This document shows positions 40,913 through 50,857 of a stretch of DNA of 62,584 bases, piece by piece (position 1 is the stretch's first letter; each line of letters starts with the position of its first letter). A program made the position numbers and the translations under genes. Source of the DNA: an uncultured Verrucomicrobiales bacterium. GTDB lineage: Bacteria > Verrucomicrobiota > Verrucomicrobiia > Verrucomicrobiales > Akkermansiaceae. The stretch is taken from NCBI GenBank assembly GCA_937893015.1, contig CALBJX010000066.1, forward strand, positions 1 through 62,584, in the 5' to 3' direction. The notes beneath the pieces were generated by a model. The model did not search any database. It saw only the letters and a program-made list of their open reading frames with translations, and had not been told where the DNA came from.

Positions 40913-42289
40913 TTATCGGTCTTCGAGGGTGTCGTCCTTGTCGTCGAGGCGGTGCTGCCAGAGGTAGCGGCGCGTCTCTGAGAGGAGGATGGGGGAGAGC
41001 CCGATCATGCAGATGAGGTTCGGCAGGGCCATGAGACCATTGGCGACATCCGCGAAGTTCCACACGATGGAGCTCTTGGGAATGACACAGCCGATGAAGA
41101 CAGCCACCACCCAGATAACACGATAGGGGGTGATGAGGCGTGCGCCGCCGAGGTATTGCAGGGCGCGTTCGCCGAAGTAGGACCAGCCCAGCACCGTGGA
41201 AATCACAAAGGTGGTGAGGCTGATGGTAAGCAACACACTGCCGATGAGGCCCGCCGTGCCGAAGGCGTGGTAGGCCAGCACGTCGCCTTCCGGCGCGGCG
41301 ATTTCGGGGTGGGCGAGCAGCGCGGTGGTGAGGGTGATGCCCGTCAGCGTGCAGAGCACGACCGTGTCCCAGAAGGGCCCCGTTGATGCAACGAGGGCTT
41401 GCTGCACGCTGTTGGGGGTGCGCACGGGGGCGGAGATGATGGGGGAGGAGCCCATGCCCGCTTCGTTGGAGAAAAGGCCGCGCTTCACCCCCGTCTGCAT
41501 GGCGATCATGAGCGTGGAGCCGATGAAGCCGCCCGTGGCCGCATGCGGCGTGAAGGCGGAGGAGCAGATGAGCTCGATGGCGGGGAGGATGGAGGAGGCG
41601 TTTTCCATGAGCACCAACGCACAGCCCGCGATGTAGAGAATCGCCATGGTGGGCACGCAGGCGGTGCACACGCGGGAGATGCCCTGCAAGCCGCCCAACA
41701 GCACCAGGGTGGTGAGAGTGAACATCACGGCCCCCGTGCCCCAAGCGGGGACGTGGAGGGCGCATTCACTCAGCACGCGCGAGACGGCGTTGGCCTGGGT
41801 GATGTTGCCGATGCCGAAGGCTGCAATGGCGGTGAACACGGCGAAAAGGATGGCAAGGGGCTTGCACTTCAGCCCGCGCTCCAGCGCGTACATGGGGCCG
41901 CCGACCAGCTCCCCCTTTTCATCTCGCGTGCGGAAGCGGATAGCCAGCAGGCTTTCCGCATAGCGGGAGGACATGCCGAGCAGGCCTGTCAGCGTGCACC
42001 ACAGCACGGCACCCGGCCCGCCCGCGGTGATGGCCACCGCCACGCCCAGAATATTGCCCGTGCCCACATTGGCGGCCAGCGACACCATCAGCGAGGAGAA
42101 GTGCGAGATGTGCCCTTCGCTCCCCTTGCCGCGGGAGAAATAATAGCGCAGGGCGGTGAAAAGGTGCCTCTGCGGCACGCGCAGCAGCAGGGTGAGGTAG
42201 AGGTGCGTGCCGAGCAACCCGAAGAGCAACACATAGCCCCACAGGTATGCGCTGCATGTGTCGAGGAAGGTGTCAATGGCGTCCAACAT
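40913..42289 (-). CDS. AGCS-family sodium/amino-acid symporter
   Basis: The 458-residue carrier imports an amino acid, typically alanine or glycine, with Na+. It has about eleven membrane helices and the family phrases SLAANVGTGNILGVAVAITA then GGPGAVLW near residues 69-96, GGPMYALERGL, and MQTGVKRGLFSNEAGMGSSP near 262-281. The promoter lies 11 nt before the ATG and diverges from that of lepA; a 16-bp-arm palindrome overlaps both -35 boxes, suggesting shared control. Confidence 0.93.
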   Translation of the reverse strand: MLDAIDTFLDTCSAYLWGYVLLFGLLGTHLYLTLLLRVPQRHLFTALRYYFSRGKGSEGHISHFSSLMVSLAANVGTGNILGVAVAITAGGPGAVLWCTLTGLLGMSSRYAESLLAIRFRTRDEKGELVGGPMYALERGLKCKPLAILFAVFTAIAAFGIGNITQANAVSRVLSECALHVPAWGTGAVMFTLTTLVLLGGLQGISRVCTACVPTMAILYIAGCALVLMENASSILPAIELICSSAFTPHAATGGFIGSTLMIAMQTGVKRGLFSNEAGMGSSPIISAPVRTPNSVQQALVASTGPFWDTVVLCTLTGITLTTALLAHPEIAAPEGDVLAYHAFGTAGLIGSVLLTISLTTFVISTVLGWSYFGERALQYLGGARLITPYRVIWVVAVFIGCVIPKSSIVWNFADVANGLMALPNLICMIGLSPILLSETRRYLWQHRLDDKDDTLEDR

Positions 42290-42300
42290 AGTGCGCGGTA

Positions 42301-42329
42301 AGGATATAACAGCTGTTTGCGGGAGTCAA
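42301..42329 (-). promoter_or_regulatory. Leaderless-type promoter of the AGCS gene
   Basis: Minus strand: TTGACT, 17 bp, TATCCT, then 11 nt to the ATG at 42289. Confidence 0.8.
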
Positions 42330-42362
42330 GGAGGAATGTGTGCCGTACATTCCTCCTTGACT
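42324..42362. promoter_or_regulatory. Palindromic operator between the AGCS gene and lepA
   Basis: AGTCAAGGAGGAATGT and ACATTCCTCCTTGACT are perfect inverted copies around GTGCCGT. The outer six bases of each arm are the two divergent -35 boxes, so a bound dimer would block both promoters; alternatively RNA polymerase contacts alone explain only the outer bases, not the remaining ten of each arm. Confidence 0.7.
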
Positions 42363-42385
42363 TTTCGGCGTTTTCCGCGTATCTT
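42357..42385 (+). promoter_or_regulatory. Leaderless-type promoter of lepA
   Basis: TTGACT, 17 bp, TATCTT, then 11 nt to the ATG at 42397. Confidence 0.8.
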
Positions 42386-42396
42386 CTCCGCGCACC

Positions 42397-44202
<1,806 letters not shown>

Positions 44203-44220
44203 CCGCCCCGAAAGATGTAT

Positions 44221-44257
44221 AAAAATGGTCTGACGTGTTGCGTCAGACCATTTTTTT
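44221..44257. terminator. Bidirectional terminator between lepA and the HtrA pair, TCTGAC core
   Basis: AAAATGGTCTGACG and CGTCAGACCATTTT pair around TGTTG and end in seven T; the minus strand has five T. Confidence 0.9.
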
Positions 44258-44278
44258 CAATTCGAAAAAGCGTCAATC

Positions 44279-45874
44279 TCACTTCGTGACGCGCAGCACG
44301 GGAATGCCGCGGCGGCGGATGAGGTCGTTGGCGGTCTCGGCGGCGGAGCGGTCGAGGTGCAGGGTGTAAGGGGCGCGGTCGAGGGAAATGGAGGTGATAT
44401 TGTCCTCCGTGGGCTCATCCAGCAGCTGCTCGAACTCCGCGAAGTCGTGCACGGGCTTGCCGTTGACGGCGGTCACGACGGAGAAGCGGGACTCCTCATA
44501 GCCCAGCGTGGCGGGCGTGGGGATGACAAGTGTCAGGGCGACGACCTCGCGGATGCCGTCCTCGGCCAGCTGCTGCTCCTGCTGTGTAAGGCGCAGGAAG
44601 GAAAGCGGCAGCTCACCGCGGCCGCCTTGGGAGCGCAGCGCACTGAAATAGCTCTCCGACAGGGGCTGGAAGAGCAGCCCGCCCCACAGGATATAGTGCG
44701 GGGCTTCATCCTCGCTCAGCTCGCGGCGCAGGGGGCTGTTGTTGAGTGCGCGGTTCAGCTCCACGGGCAGCTGCACCTGCTCGCCGTTGCGGTAGAGGGT
44801 GAAGGTGACGCTCTCGCCCAGCGGCTTGAGGATGCGCAGTGCGGCGGCGGCCTCGATGGGTCCGTAGAGCGGGTGGTTGACGCGGCCGCGGGAGTCGATG
44901 GGCATGCCCTCCAGCGCAGTGATGACATCACCCGCCGCCAGCCCCGCGTCCGCCGCGGAACCGCCGGGAATGACCTTGCTTACATAGAGCCCCGTCTGCC
45001 CTTCCGGCAGCTCAAGATAGCGGCGCAGGGCGGGGTCGTCCAGCTCGGTGAATTGCACGCCGAGCAGGGGGGTGCCGGTTTGGTGATTCTCGGACAGGAA
45101 ACGCTCCAGCAGCTCGGCGTTGATGAGGCGCAGCATCTGCCCCGCGTCCTCATAGCCATCCGAGATACCGACCAGTTTGCCGTCGCGCACGGCGGGGGCT
45201 CCGTGTTCATTGCCATCCGCCAAGGGGGCGGCAAGGCGCAGGTTCTGGCGCGGCACGGCCTCCGAGCTGCCCTGTACGATACCCGAAAGGCAGAAGGGCG
45301 TCAGACCATCCACGAAGCCGCCGACTTCCGCGCCGTCTCCCTGTGCCAGCGGCGCACCCACGGCAAGGGGTTTGCGTGTCTCGAAGATGGCGGCATCTTC
45401 CTCATGCAGCGGGGTGACGAGGGCGAGGTTCAAGTCGTCGTCGCGGCGGAGAACGCGGGCGGGTACGTTGCGGGATTCATCCGCCGTGGCCAGCTCGACA
45501 AAGGTGGCGGCCTGTAGGGGCTTGGCGAGGGTGAGCACGAGATTGTTCCCCAAGTACACGCCCAGCGCACTCTCATTTGCGGGGCGCTCTTTCTGCCATG
45601 GCAGCAGAATATTGTAGCCCTGCCCCGTGGCCTTGACGACGAGTACGGCATCCGCGGGGGCGGTTGCGGCGGGTTGCGGCACGGGCTCCTGCGGGGGTGT
45701 CTCGGGTTGGGGCGCGGGGGGGTCCGCAGGGGGCGTCGTTGTCACCTCAACGGGGGGGGACGCGGGTTGCGGGGCGTGGTGTTTCTTCGCCTCGGGGTTG
45801 GTGCGTTCGGTGGGTTCACAGGCTGTCAGTGCGCCGAGCAGCGGAAGCAGCAGCAACAGGGAAAAGCGTTTCAT
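44279..45874 (-). CDS. HtrA-like lipoprotein with lost catalytic residues (pseudoprotease)
   Basis: The 531-residue protein has a lipoprotein signal (LLPLLGALTAC, Cys19) and a long Pro-rich linker (about 20-75). Residues 78-255 follow a trypsin-like HtrA plan but the triad is broken: the LTNAHVV site reads LTLAKPL and GNSGGP reads GNEHGAP, while the Asp in DDDLNLALV remains. A PDZ domain (about 262-355: GVQFTELDDPALRRYLELPE then GQTGLYVSKVIPGGSAADAG) and a second C-terminal PDZ-like region follow. It lies 18 bp after an active paralogue with the same layout. It may be a regulatory partner or chaperone. Confidence 0.85.
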   Translation of the reverse strand: MKRFSLLLLLPLLGALTACEPTERTNPEAKKHHAPQPASPPVEVTTTPPADPPAPQPETPPQEPVPQPAATAPADAVLVVKATGQGYNILLPWQKERPANESALGVYLGNNLVLTLAKPLQAATFVELATADESRNVPARVLRRDDDLNLALVTPLHEEDAAIFETRKPLAVGAPLAQGDGAEVGGFVDGLTPFCLSGIVQGSSEAVPRQNLRLAAPLADGNEHGAPAVRDGKLVGISDGYEDAGQMLRLINAELLERFLSENHQTGTPLLGVQFTELDDPALRRYLELPEGQTGLYVSKVIPGGSAADAGLAAGDVITALEGMPIDSRGRVNHPLYGPIEAAAALRILKPLGESVTFTLYRNGEQVQLPVELNRALNNSPLRRELSEDEAPHYILWGGLLFQPLSESYFSALRSQGGRGELPLSFLRLTQQEQQLAEDGIREVVALTLVIPTPATLGYEESRFSVVTAVNGKPVHDFAEFEQLLDEPTEDNITSISLDRAPYTLHLDRSAAETANDLIRRRGIPVLRVTK

Positions 45875-45892
45875 GAGAGGGGAAAAGGTGGG

Positions 45893-47488
45893 TCAGGGGT
45901 TGAGACGCGCCTCGGCGGGCAGGTTGTAAGCGGCCTTGATGCGGGCGTTTGCTGCGTCGATGACGGCGTTGTCGAACACGAGGGGGCGCGGGGCATCCGC
46001 CAGCTCGATGACGGTGAAGGCGGGGCGCTCCTTCCCTTCGGCGGGGTAGAGCAGCTCGTAGAGGTGGGCGAGGCCCTTCACTTCCGTGCCGTTCACGCGG
46101 GTGACGATGTGGCGGCCGTAGTTGCCGAAGCGGGCGTTCACCTCATCGGGCAGCACGGTGGTCAGCACCACGATGTCTTCCTTCTCGCGGAAGGCGCCGC
46201 CGCGGGTGAAGTCGTCCAGCTCCGTCATGAAATTGCGGGAGGGCAGGCGGTGCGCCTGAATCACATTGCGGTGGAGGGGCTGGAACACCAGACCGCCGAA
46301 CTCCACATAGCGCGGCAGCTCGCCGTAGGTTTGGGACATGATGCGCCCGCCCGGCAGCGGGGCGAGCTTCACATCCGCCTCCAGCTGCTGCCCCTTGCGC
46401 AGCAGCTCGAAATGCAGCACATCGTCCTTGAAAGAGCGTTCGGCAATCTCTTCCAACTGCACGCGCACGCCGTCCAGCTCTATCATGGCGGAGCTGTCCA
46501 CCGCGAGCCCGTTGACGGCCAGCACGATATCGCCGGGTTGCAACACGCCGTCGCAGGAGCCGCCCTTCACCACATCGGCCACCAGACAGCCGACGCCGGG
46601 CTTCTCCAGCCCCGCCTTGCGGCGCAGCGCGGGGTTCTCCGCCTCGGCAAAGGTGGCGCCCAGCTCCACATAGCCGTCGTAGTGCCCGTCCTCGATATCT
46701 TGGAGGAAGTGGGCGATGACGGGTACGGGGATGACATAGCCCGTGGAGTTGGCCTCCATGAGACCTTGGAAGGCCACGCCGACCACTTCGTCCCCCTTCA
46801 GCACGGGGCCGCCGCTGTTGCCGGGGTTGATGGCGGCATCAATCTGGAGCGCGAGGTGGGAGTCGTTGCGCGGGTGGGAGTATTGGATGGTGTCGATGCG
46901 CGACACGATGCCGCGCGTGACGGAAAGGCGGTTGCCGCCGATGGGGAAGCCGATGGCACGCACGGCATCCTCCAGCTGCGGGAGGTCCTTGCTCAGTTGC
47001 AGGCAGGGCACGTCCGCAAAGAGCTCGGCATCCTCCACCTCCAGCAGGGCGAGGTCGGCATCATGCGCGATGTGCTTCACGCGGGCGGGCAGCTTACGCG
47101 CGTCCGCGTAAGGGGAGAGGTGGATGCGCTCCGCATTGGCGACGACGTGCGCGTTGGTGAGGAAGAGCCCGGGGGCGACCATGAAGCCCGTGCCGTTGCC
47201 GCGGCCGAAGGAGCCCGGCTGCCACGGCGTCTTTTCATCGGGCATATGCACGGCGACCTCCACCTTCACGATGCCGCGGTAGGCGGCGGCGAGCGCTTTC
47301 TGCTCCTCGGGCGTCACGAGAGGTTCCGGCGCGGGGGCGGGCGCAGACACGGCGGCGGGCATATCCGGGCCGGGCGCAGGAGCAACCGGCTCCGCCGCGG
47401 GAGTCTCCGCCGGAGTTATCGCAGAAAGATCTTCCTGCGCTGTCAGGGGTAGCACGGAGCACAGCAGAGCGGCTCCCATCCATGTCAT
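45893..47488 (-). CDS. HtrA/DegP-type periplasmic serine protease
   Basis: The 531-residue S1C protease has a signal peptide (WMGAALLCSVLPLTAQ) and a Pro/Ala-rich linker. The trypsin domain (about 72-250) is intact: TNAHVV (His), DADLALLEVE (Asp), INPGNSGGPVL (Ser). Two PDZ-like regions follow, the second with YVEFGGLVFQPLHRNV, similar to plant Deg9-like proteases. It probably degrades misfolded envelope proteins. GTG at 47494 is also possible, since the -10 box ends just 6 nt before it; the ATG at 47488 has AGGGGGG five bases upstream. Confidence 0.92.
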   Translation of the reverse strand: MTWMGAALLCSVLPLTAQEDLSAITPAETPAAEPVAPAPGPDMPAAVSAPAPAPEPLVTPEEQKALAAAYRGIVKVEVAVHMPDEKTPWQPGSFGRGNGTGFMVAPGLFLTNAHVVANAERIHLSPYADARKLPARVKHIAHDADLALLEVEDAELFADVPCLQLSKDLPQLEDAVRAIGFPIGGNRLSVTRGIVSRIDTIQYSHPRNDSHLALQIDAAINPGNSGGPVLKGDEVVGVAFQGLMEANSTGYVIPVPVIAHFLQDIEDGHYDGYVELGATFAEAENPALRRKAGLEKPGVGCLVADVVKGGSCDGVLQPGDIVLAVNGLAVDSSAMIELDGVRVQLEEIAERSFKDDVLHFELLRKGQQLEADVKLAPLPGGRIMSQTYGELPRYVEFGGLVFQPLHRNVIQAHRLPSRNFMTELDDFTRGGAFREKEDIVVLTTVLPDEVNARFGNYGRHIVTRVNGTEVKGLAHLYELLYPAEGKERPAFTVIELADAPRPLVFDNAVIDAANARIKAAYNLPAEARLNP

Positions 47489-47500
47489 CTTCACCCCCCT

Positions 47501-47529
47501 ATTGTGCCCGCTCCGCCTGCGTTAGTCAA
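47501..47529 (-). promoter_or_regulatory. Promoter of the HtrA pair
   Basis: Minus strand: TTGACT, 17 bp, CACAAT, then 6 nt to a GTG and 12 nt to the ATG. Nearly leaderless in either case. Confidence 0.65.
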
Positions 47530-47655
47530 GAAGGATTCTTTTTACCCCGAGAAGAAAGAATCAGGGCAAAAGAAGGCGATGCAGCAGGGAGCATCCCCCG
47601 CACCCGGCGGCGGTTGCGGCAGGCCTGTCTTTTTCATGCCGGGCTGCTTTTTCGT

Positions 47656-47684
47656 TTGCTCCCGTGCGCGAAGTGCGGTAGAAT
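47656..47684 (+). promoter_or_regulatory. Leaderless-type promoter of the PBP2 gene
   Basis: TTGCTC, 17 bp, TAGAAT, then 9 nt to the ATG at 47694. Confidence 0.75.
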
Positions 47685-47693
47685 ACGGGCACG

Positions 47694-49931
47694 ATGCTCC
47701 GTTCCCGCCTCTTCTCCTGCCTGTCGCTTCTGTTGCTCGGTCTGCCCCTGTCGGCAGCGCCGCAGACAACGTTTGCCGATGATGACATCGCCATCCCGGC
47801 GGATGAGGCGGAGGAGACGGTGGAAACCGTGAAACTCGGCGGTGAGGATAACGCCGCGGGGCTCCAGCAGGGTGTGCAGCAGGCGGATACATACGAACAT
47901 ACCGCCGCACCCGACTCTCCCACCAATGTGGATGTCGGCAACGCGAGCGACACGCCGGATAACACGCTGACACCGCTCAAACCCGATGAGGCCGTCACCG
48001 ACCCCACGGTGCACGACCCCTCCCGCGTGGCCTATGCCAACACCCGCCGCAACGCCCGCACCATGTCGCTGGCGGTGCCCGGCCCCCGCGGTCTCATCAC
48101 CGATCGCAACGGCCTCGTGATGGCCTGTTCCGAGGTGGCGTATCAGCCCTCCCTCGACTTCGGCCAGCTGAAGGACGAAAGCGATGCCGCCATTGTGGCC
48201 CTCGGCCGCCGCGTGATCAACGCCTATGAAAAAGCAGGATTCAAGGTGAACACCAAGACGGATGCCCAGCTCATCGACCACTACCGCAACCGCCGTTGGC
48301 TGCCGCTGCCCATCGGTCCCGTGGTGCGGGAAAAGGAGCTCGCCAAAATCCGCAAGAAGGCGGAAGCCATCGAGCACGGGCACCTGCTCCCCCTCTACAT
48401 CCGCAACTACACCTCAAAGACCACGGCCTCTCACATCCTCGGCTACACGGGCGCACAGGCCAAGCTGCCCACGGGCCCCATCAACCACAACGACCCCATC
48501 TTCGAGCGTCAGGAGGGGCGCGCGGGGCTGGAGCTCAAGTTCAACAAACAGCTCACGGGGCAGGCGGGCATCTGGCGCCTCATGTTCGATGAGCACGGCA
48601 ACAAGATTCTCGACGAGCTCCAGACCAAGCCCAAACCCGGCGGCACCATCGTCACCACGCTCAATCTTGAGTGGCAGAAGGCTGCGGAAAAAGCCCTGCG
48701 CGAAAACACACTGGGGCGCGGCGCCTTTGTCATGGTGGACGTGAACACAGGCGAAATCGTGGTGCTGGCCTCCGCACCCAACTTCGACCCCAACACCTTC
48801 ATTCCCTCCATCTCGCAGAAGGATTACGACGCCCTGCGCAACGACCCCAACACGCCGCTGGTGTCGCGTGCGTTTGCGGGCGTCTATCCCCCTGCCTCCA
48901 CCTTCAAGACCATCACCGTGGCCGCCGCCCTGCGCCACCACATCATCACGGAGGATAGTTACATCAACTGCCCGTACAGCGTGCGCATCGGCGGGCACGA
49001 GTTCAAAAACCACAGCAAGTTCAGCGGCTCCATCAACTGCGTGACCGCCCTCGTGCTCTCTAACAATCCCTTCATGTACCAGGTGGCTGCCACACTGGAG
49101 CCCCGCCTCGGTGCGCAGCGTCTCTGCGAGACCGCACGCCGCTTCGGCTACGGCCGCACCACCGGCATTCCCCTGCCCGACAAAGCGGGCAACGTGCCGG
49201 ATGAAAACTGGATGCAACGCAACTACGGCCGCGGGTTCATGGCGGGTGATGCCGCCAACATGGCCATCGGTCAGGGTGCCATCCTCGCCACGCCTTTGCA
49301 GGTGGCGCACGCCATCTCAGGCATTGCCAACGGCTCCTACCTGCCCAAGCTCCAGCTCATCCGCCAAGTGCTGGATTCCGACGGCAACGCGGTCTACCAG
49401 TTCACCCCGGCGGTGGAAAGCTCGCTCAAGGACATGGCGGGGCCGCTCGTCTCCGTCCGCAAAGGCATGAAGGCGGTGGTGAACGGCGGTACGGGGCGCC
49501 GCGCCGCGCTGAGCTATGTCTCCAACGCCGGCAAGACCGGCACCGCCCAGTGGGGTAAGCCCAGTGACGACTGCCGCCTCGCATGGTTCGCGGGTTTCCT
49601 GCCGGCGGATGAACCGCGCTACGCCTACGTCGCCCTTTACGAAGGCAAGCCGCACCAGCGCATTTCAGGCGGCCACATGGCCGCCGCCGTGGTCAAGAGC
49701 TTCTTTGAGAGCATCAAACCGAGCATGCAGGAGGCTCTCGCCGAAGAGCAGGCCGCCCGCGCTGATGCAGACGACCCCGATGCCGCCGAAGAGCTGACCG
49801 AAGAGGAACAGGAACAGGCGGAACGCGAAGCCGCCGAACGCGCCAAGGCAGAGGAAGAAGCCCGCTTGCGTCAGGAAGCCGAAAAGCGCAACAGCCGCAG
49901 CGGCTGGGATGACGGACGTGCCAGACATTGA
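47694..49931 (+). CDS. mrdA: Penicillin-binding protein 2 (cell-elongation transpeptidase)
   Basis: The 745-residue protein cross-links peptidoglycan during elongation. The transpeptidase motifs are intact: S402-T-F-K405 (YPPASTFKTI), S456-N-N458 and K614-T-G616 (NAGKTGTAQW). Ahead of it lies a PBP dimerisation domain with PGPRGLITDRNGLVMACSEV near 128-147 and QEGRAGLELKFNKQL. Unusual features: the N-terminus looks like a signal peptide (LFSCLSLLLLGLPLSAAPQ) followed by about 90 acidic/Thr-rich linker residues, and the C-terminus adds about 65 residues of Glu/Ala coiled coil (EELTEEEQEQAEREAAERAK). The symbol follows PBP2 family resemblance; no rodA is nearby. Confidence 0.88.
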   Translation: MLRSRLFSCLSLLLLGLPLSAAPQTTFADDDIAIPADEAEETVETVKLGGEDNAAGLQQGVQQADTYEHTAAPDSPTNVDVGNASDTPDNTLTPLKPDEAVTDPTVHDPSRVAYANTRRNARTMSLAVPGPRGLITDRNGLVMACSEVAYQPSLDFGQLKDESDAAIVALGRRVINAYEKAGFKVNTKTDAQLIDHYRNRRWLPLPIGPVVREKELAKIRKKAEAIEHGHLLPLYIRNYTSKTTASHILGYTGAQAKLPTGPINHNDPIFERQEGRAGLELKFNKQLTGQAGIWRLMFDEHGNKILDELQTKPKPGGTIVTTLNLEWQKAAEKALRENTLGRGAFVMVDVNTGEIVVLASAPNFDPNTFIPSISQKDYDALRNDPNTPLVSRAFAGVYPPASTFKTITVAAALRHHIITEDSYINCPYSVRIGGHEFKNHSKFSGSINCVTALVLSNNPFMYQVAATLEPRLGAQRLCETARRFGYGRTTGIPLPDKAGNVPDENWMQRNYGRGFMAGDAANMAIGQGAILATPLQVAHAISGIANGSYLPKLQLIRQVLDSDGNAVYQFTPAVESSLKDMAGPLVSVRKGMKAVVNGGTGRRAALSYVSNAGKTGTAQWGKPSDDCRLAWFAGFLPADEPRYAYVALYEGKPHQRISGGHMAAAVVKSFFESIKPSMQEALAEEQAARADADDPDAAEELTEEEQEQAEREAAERAKAEEEARLRQEAEKRNSRSGWDDGRARH

Positions 49932-49955
49932 TGCGTGCGGCGCAAGCCGACGGGA

Positions 49956-49997
49956 TAAAAAAAGAGGTCCGGCATACCCGCCGAACCTCTTTTTATT
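49956..49997. terminator. Bidirectional terminator between PBP2 and ssb
   Basis: AAAAAGAGGT...CCGGC pairs with CGCCG...AACCTCTTTTT, with runs of A/T on both sides. It ends both convergent genes. Confidence 0.85.
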
Positions 49998-50056
49998 CCT
50001 ATGCGAACGAAGCAAGCAAGTCTGACCTGCCCCTCGGCCTTCGCATCCCGCCTGTA

Positions 50057-50620
50057 TCAGAAGGGGATGTCGTCCTCTTCCTCCATGGGCGCAGGAGGGG
50101 GCGTCTGGCGGGGAGCAGGCTGCTGATAACCGCCGTTGCCGCCCTGTTGCTGATAGCCGCCGTTATTGCCGTAGTTGTTGCGGTTCTGCTGGTAGCTGCC
50201 CTGCTGTTGATAACCGCCGTTGCCGCCGTAATTGTTCCGGCTCTGCTGGTAACCGCCGTTACCGCCGCCCTGCTGGGCGCCGTCGCGGCTGCCGATGAGC
50301 TGCAGGTTCTCCGCCACCACACGGATGCGGCTGCGCTTCTGGCCCGTCTGCTTGTCGTCCCATGTATCCATCTGCAGGCGCCCTTCGATGAAGACGGGGC
50401 GTCCCTTAGCGAGGTATTGACCGGCGACCTCCGCCTGACGCCCCCAGCAGGTCACGTCGATGAAGACGACCTCCTCGCGGCGTTCGCCCTCGTTGGGGCC
50501 GTTGGAGATGCGGCTGACGGCGAGGCGCAGTTCAGTAACGGAGTTGCCGCGGGGCGTGGTGCGGACATCGGGGTCGGCAGTCAGGTTGCCGATAAGCATG
50601 ACCTTGTTGAGAGTAGCCAT
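50057..50620 (-). CDS. ssb: Single-stranded DNA-binding protein
   Basis: The 187-residue protein has the SSB OB-fold in residues 1-110 (NKVMLIGNLTADPDVRTTPR, FIDVTCWGRQAEVAGQYLAK, GRPVFIEGRLQMDTWDDKQT). A disordered tail follows with repeated Gly-Gly-Tyr-Gln-Gln and Asn-Asn-Tyr-Gly units (about 115-170). It ends in the acidic tip DDIPF, which docks partner proteins such as RecO and PriA. It is a single gene with a leader of about 70 nt. Confidence 0.97.
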   Translation of the reverse strand: MATLNKVMLIGNLTADPDVRTTPRGNSVTELRLAVSRISNGPNEGERREEVVFIDVTCWGRQAEVAGQYLAKGRPVFIEGRLQMDTWDDKQTGQKRSRIRVVAENLQLIGSRDGAQQGGGNGGYQQSRNNYGGNGGYQQQGSYQQNRNNYGNNGGYQQQGGNGGYQQPAPRQTPPPAPMEEEDDIPF

Positions 50621-50697
50621 AGTGTGCGTAATCGTAGTGAGTCGTAATAAATAAGGGGAGTCGGCGCCGCGGGGGCACCGCCTGTCGTGTTGTGCTC

Positions 50698-50726
50698 ATC
50701 GTACTCGTTTCCAAACACGAACACAA
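50698..50726 (-). promoter_or_regulatory. Promoter of ssb
   Basis: Minus strand: TTGTGT, 17 bp, TACGAT. The -10 box ends 77 nt before the ATG; the leader holds a GC-rich potential hairpin (GGCGGTGCC...GGCGCCG). Confidence 0.55.
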
Positions 50727-50833
50727 GCAAAAAATCTCGGGACTGTGTTCCTGCCCACACGCGCGAGTGCCGCGGGGGATAGGGACTCGCAGGCATATCC
50801 CCCAGGGCGATTGCTGAGAGTTTATCGATGGGT

Positions 50834-50857
50834 GATTTGCTCGACAAATCCTCATTT
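50834..50857. repeat. GACAAAT-family hairpin at the helicase stop codon
   Basis: GATTTG and CAAATC pair around CTCGA. Read on the minus strand, AAATGAGGATTTGTCGA includes the TGA stop of the helicase gene, the same sequence as at the DUF3592 stop. Confidence 0.75.
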
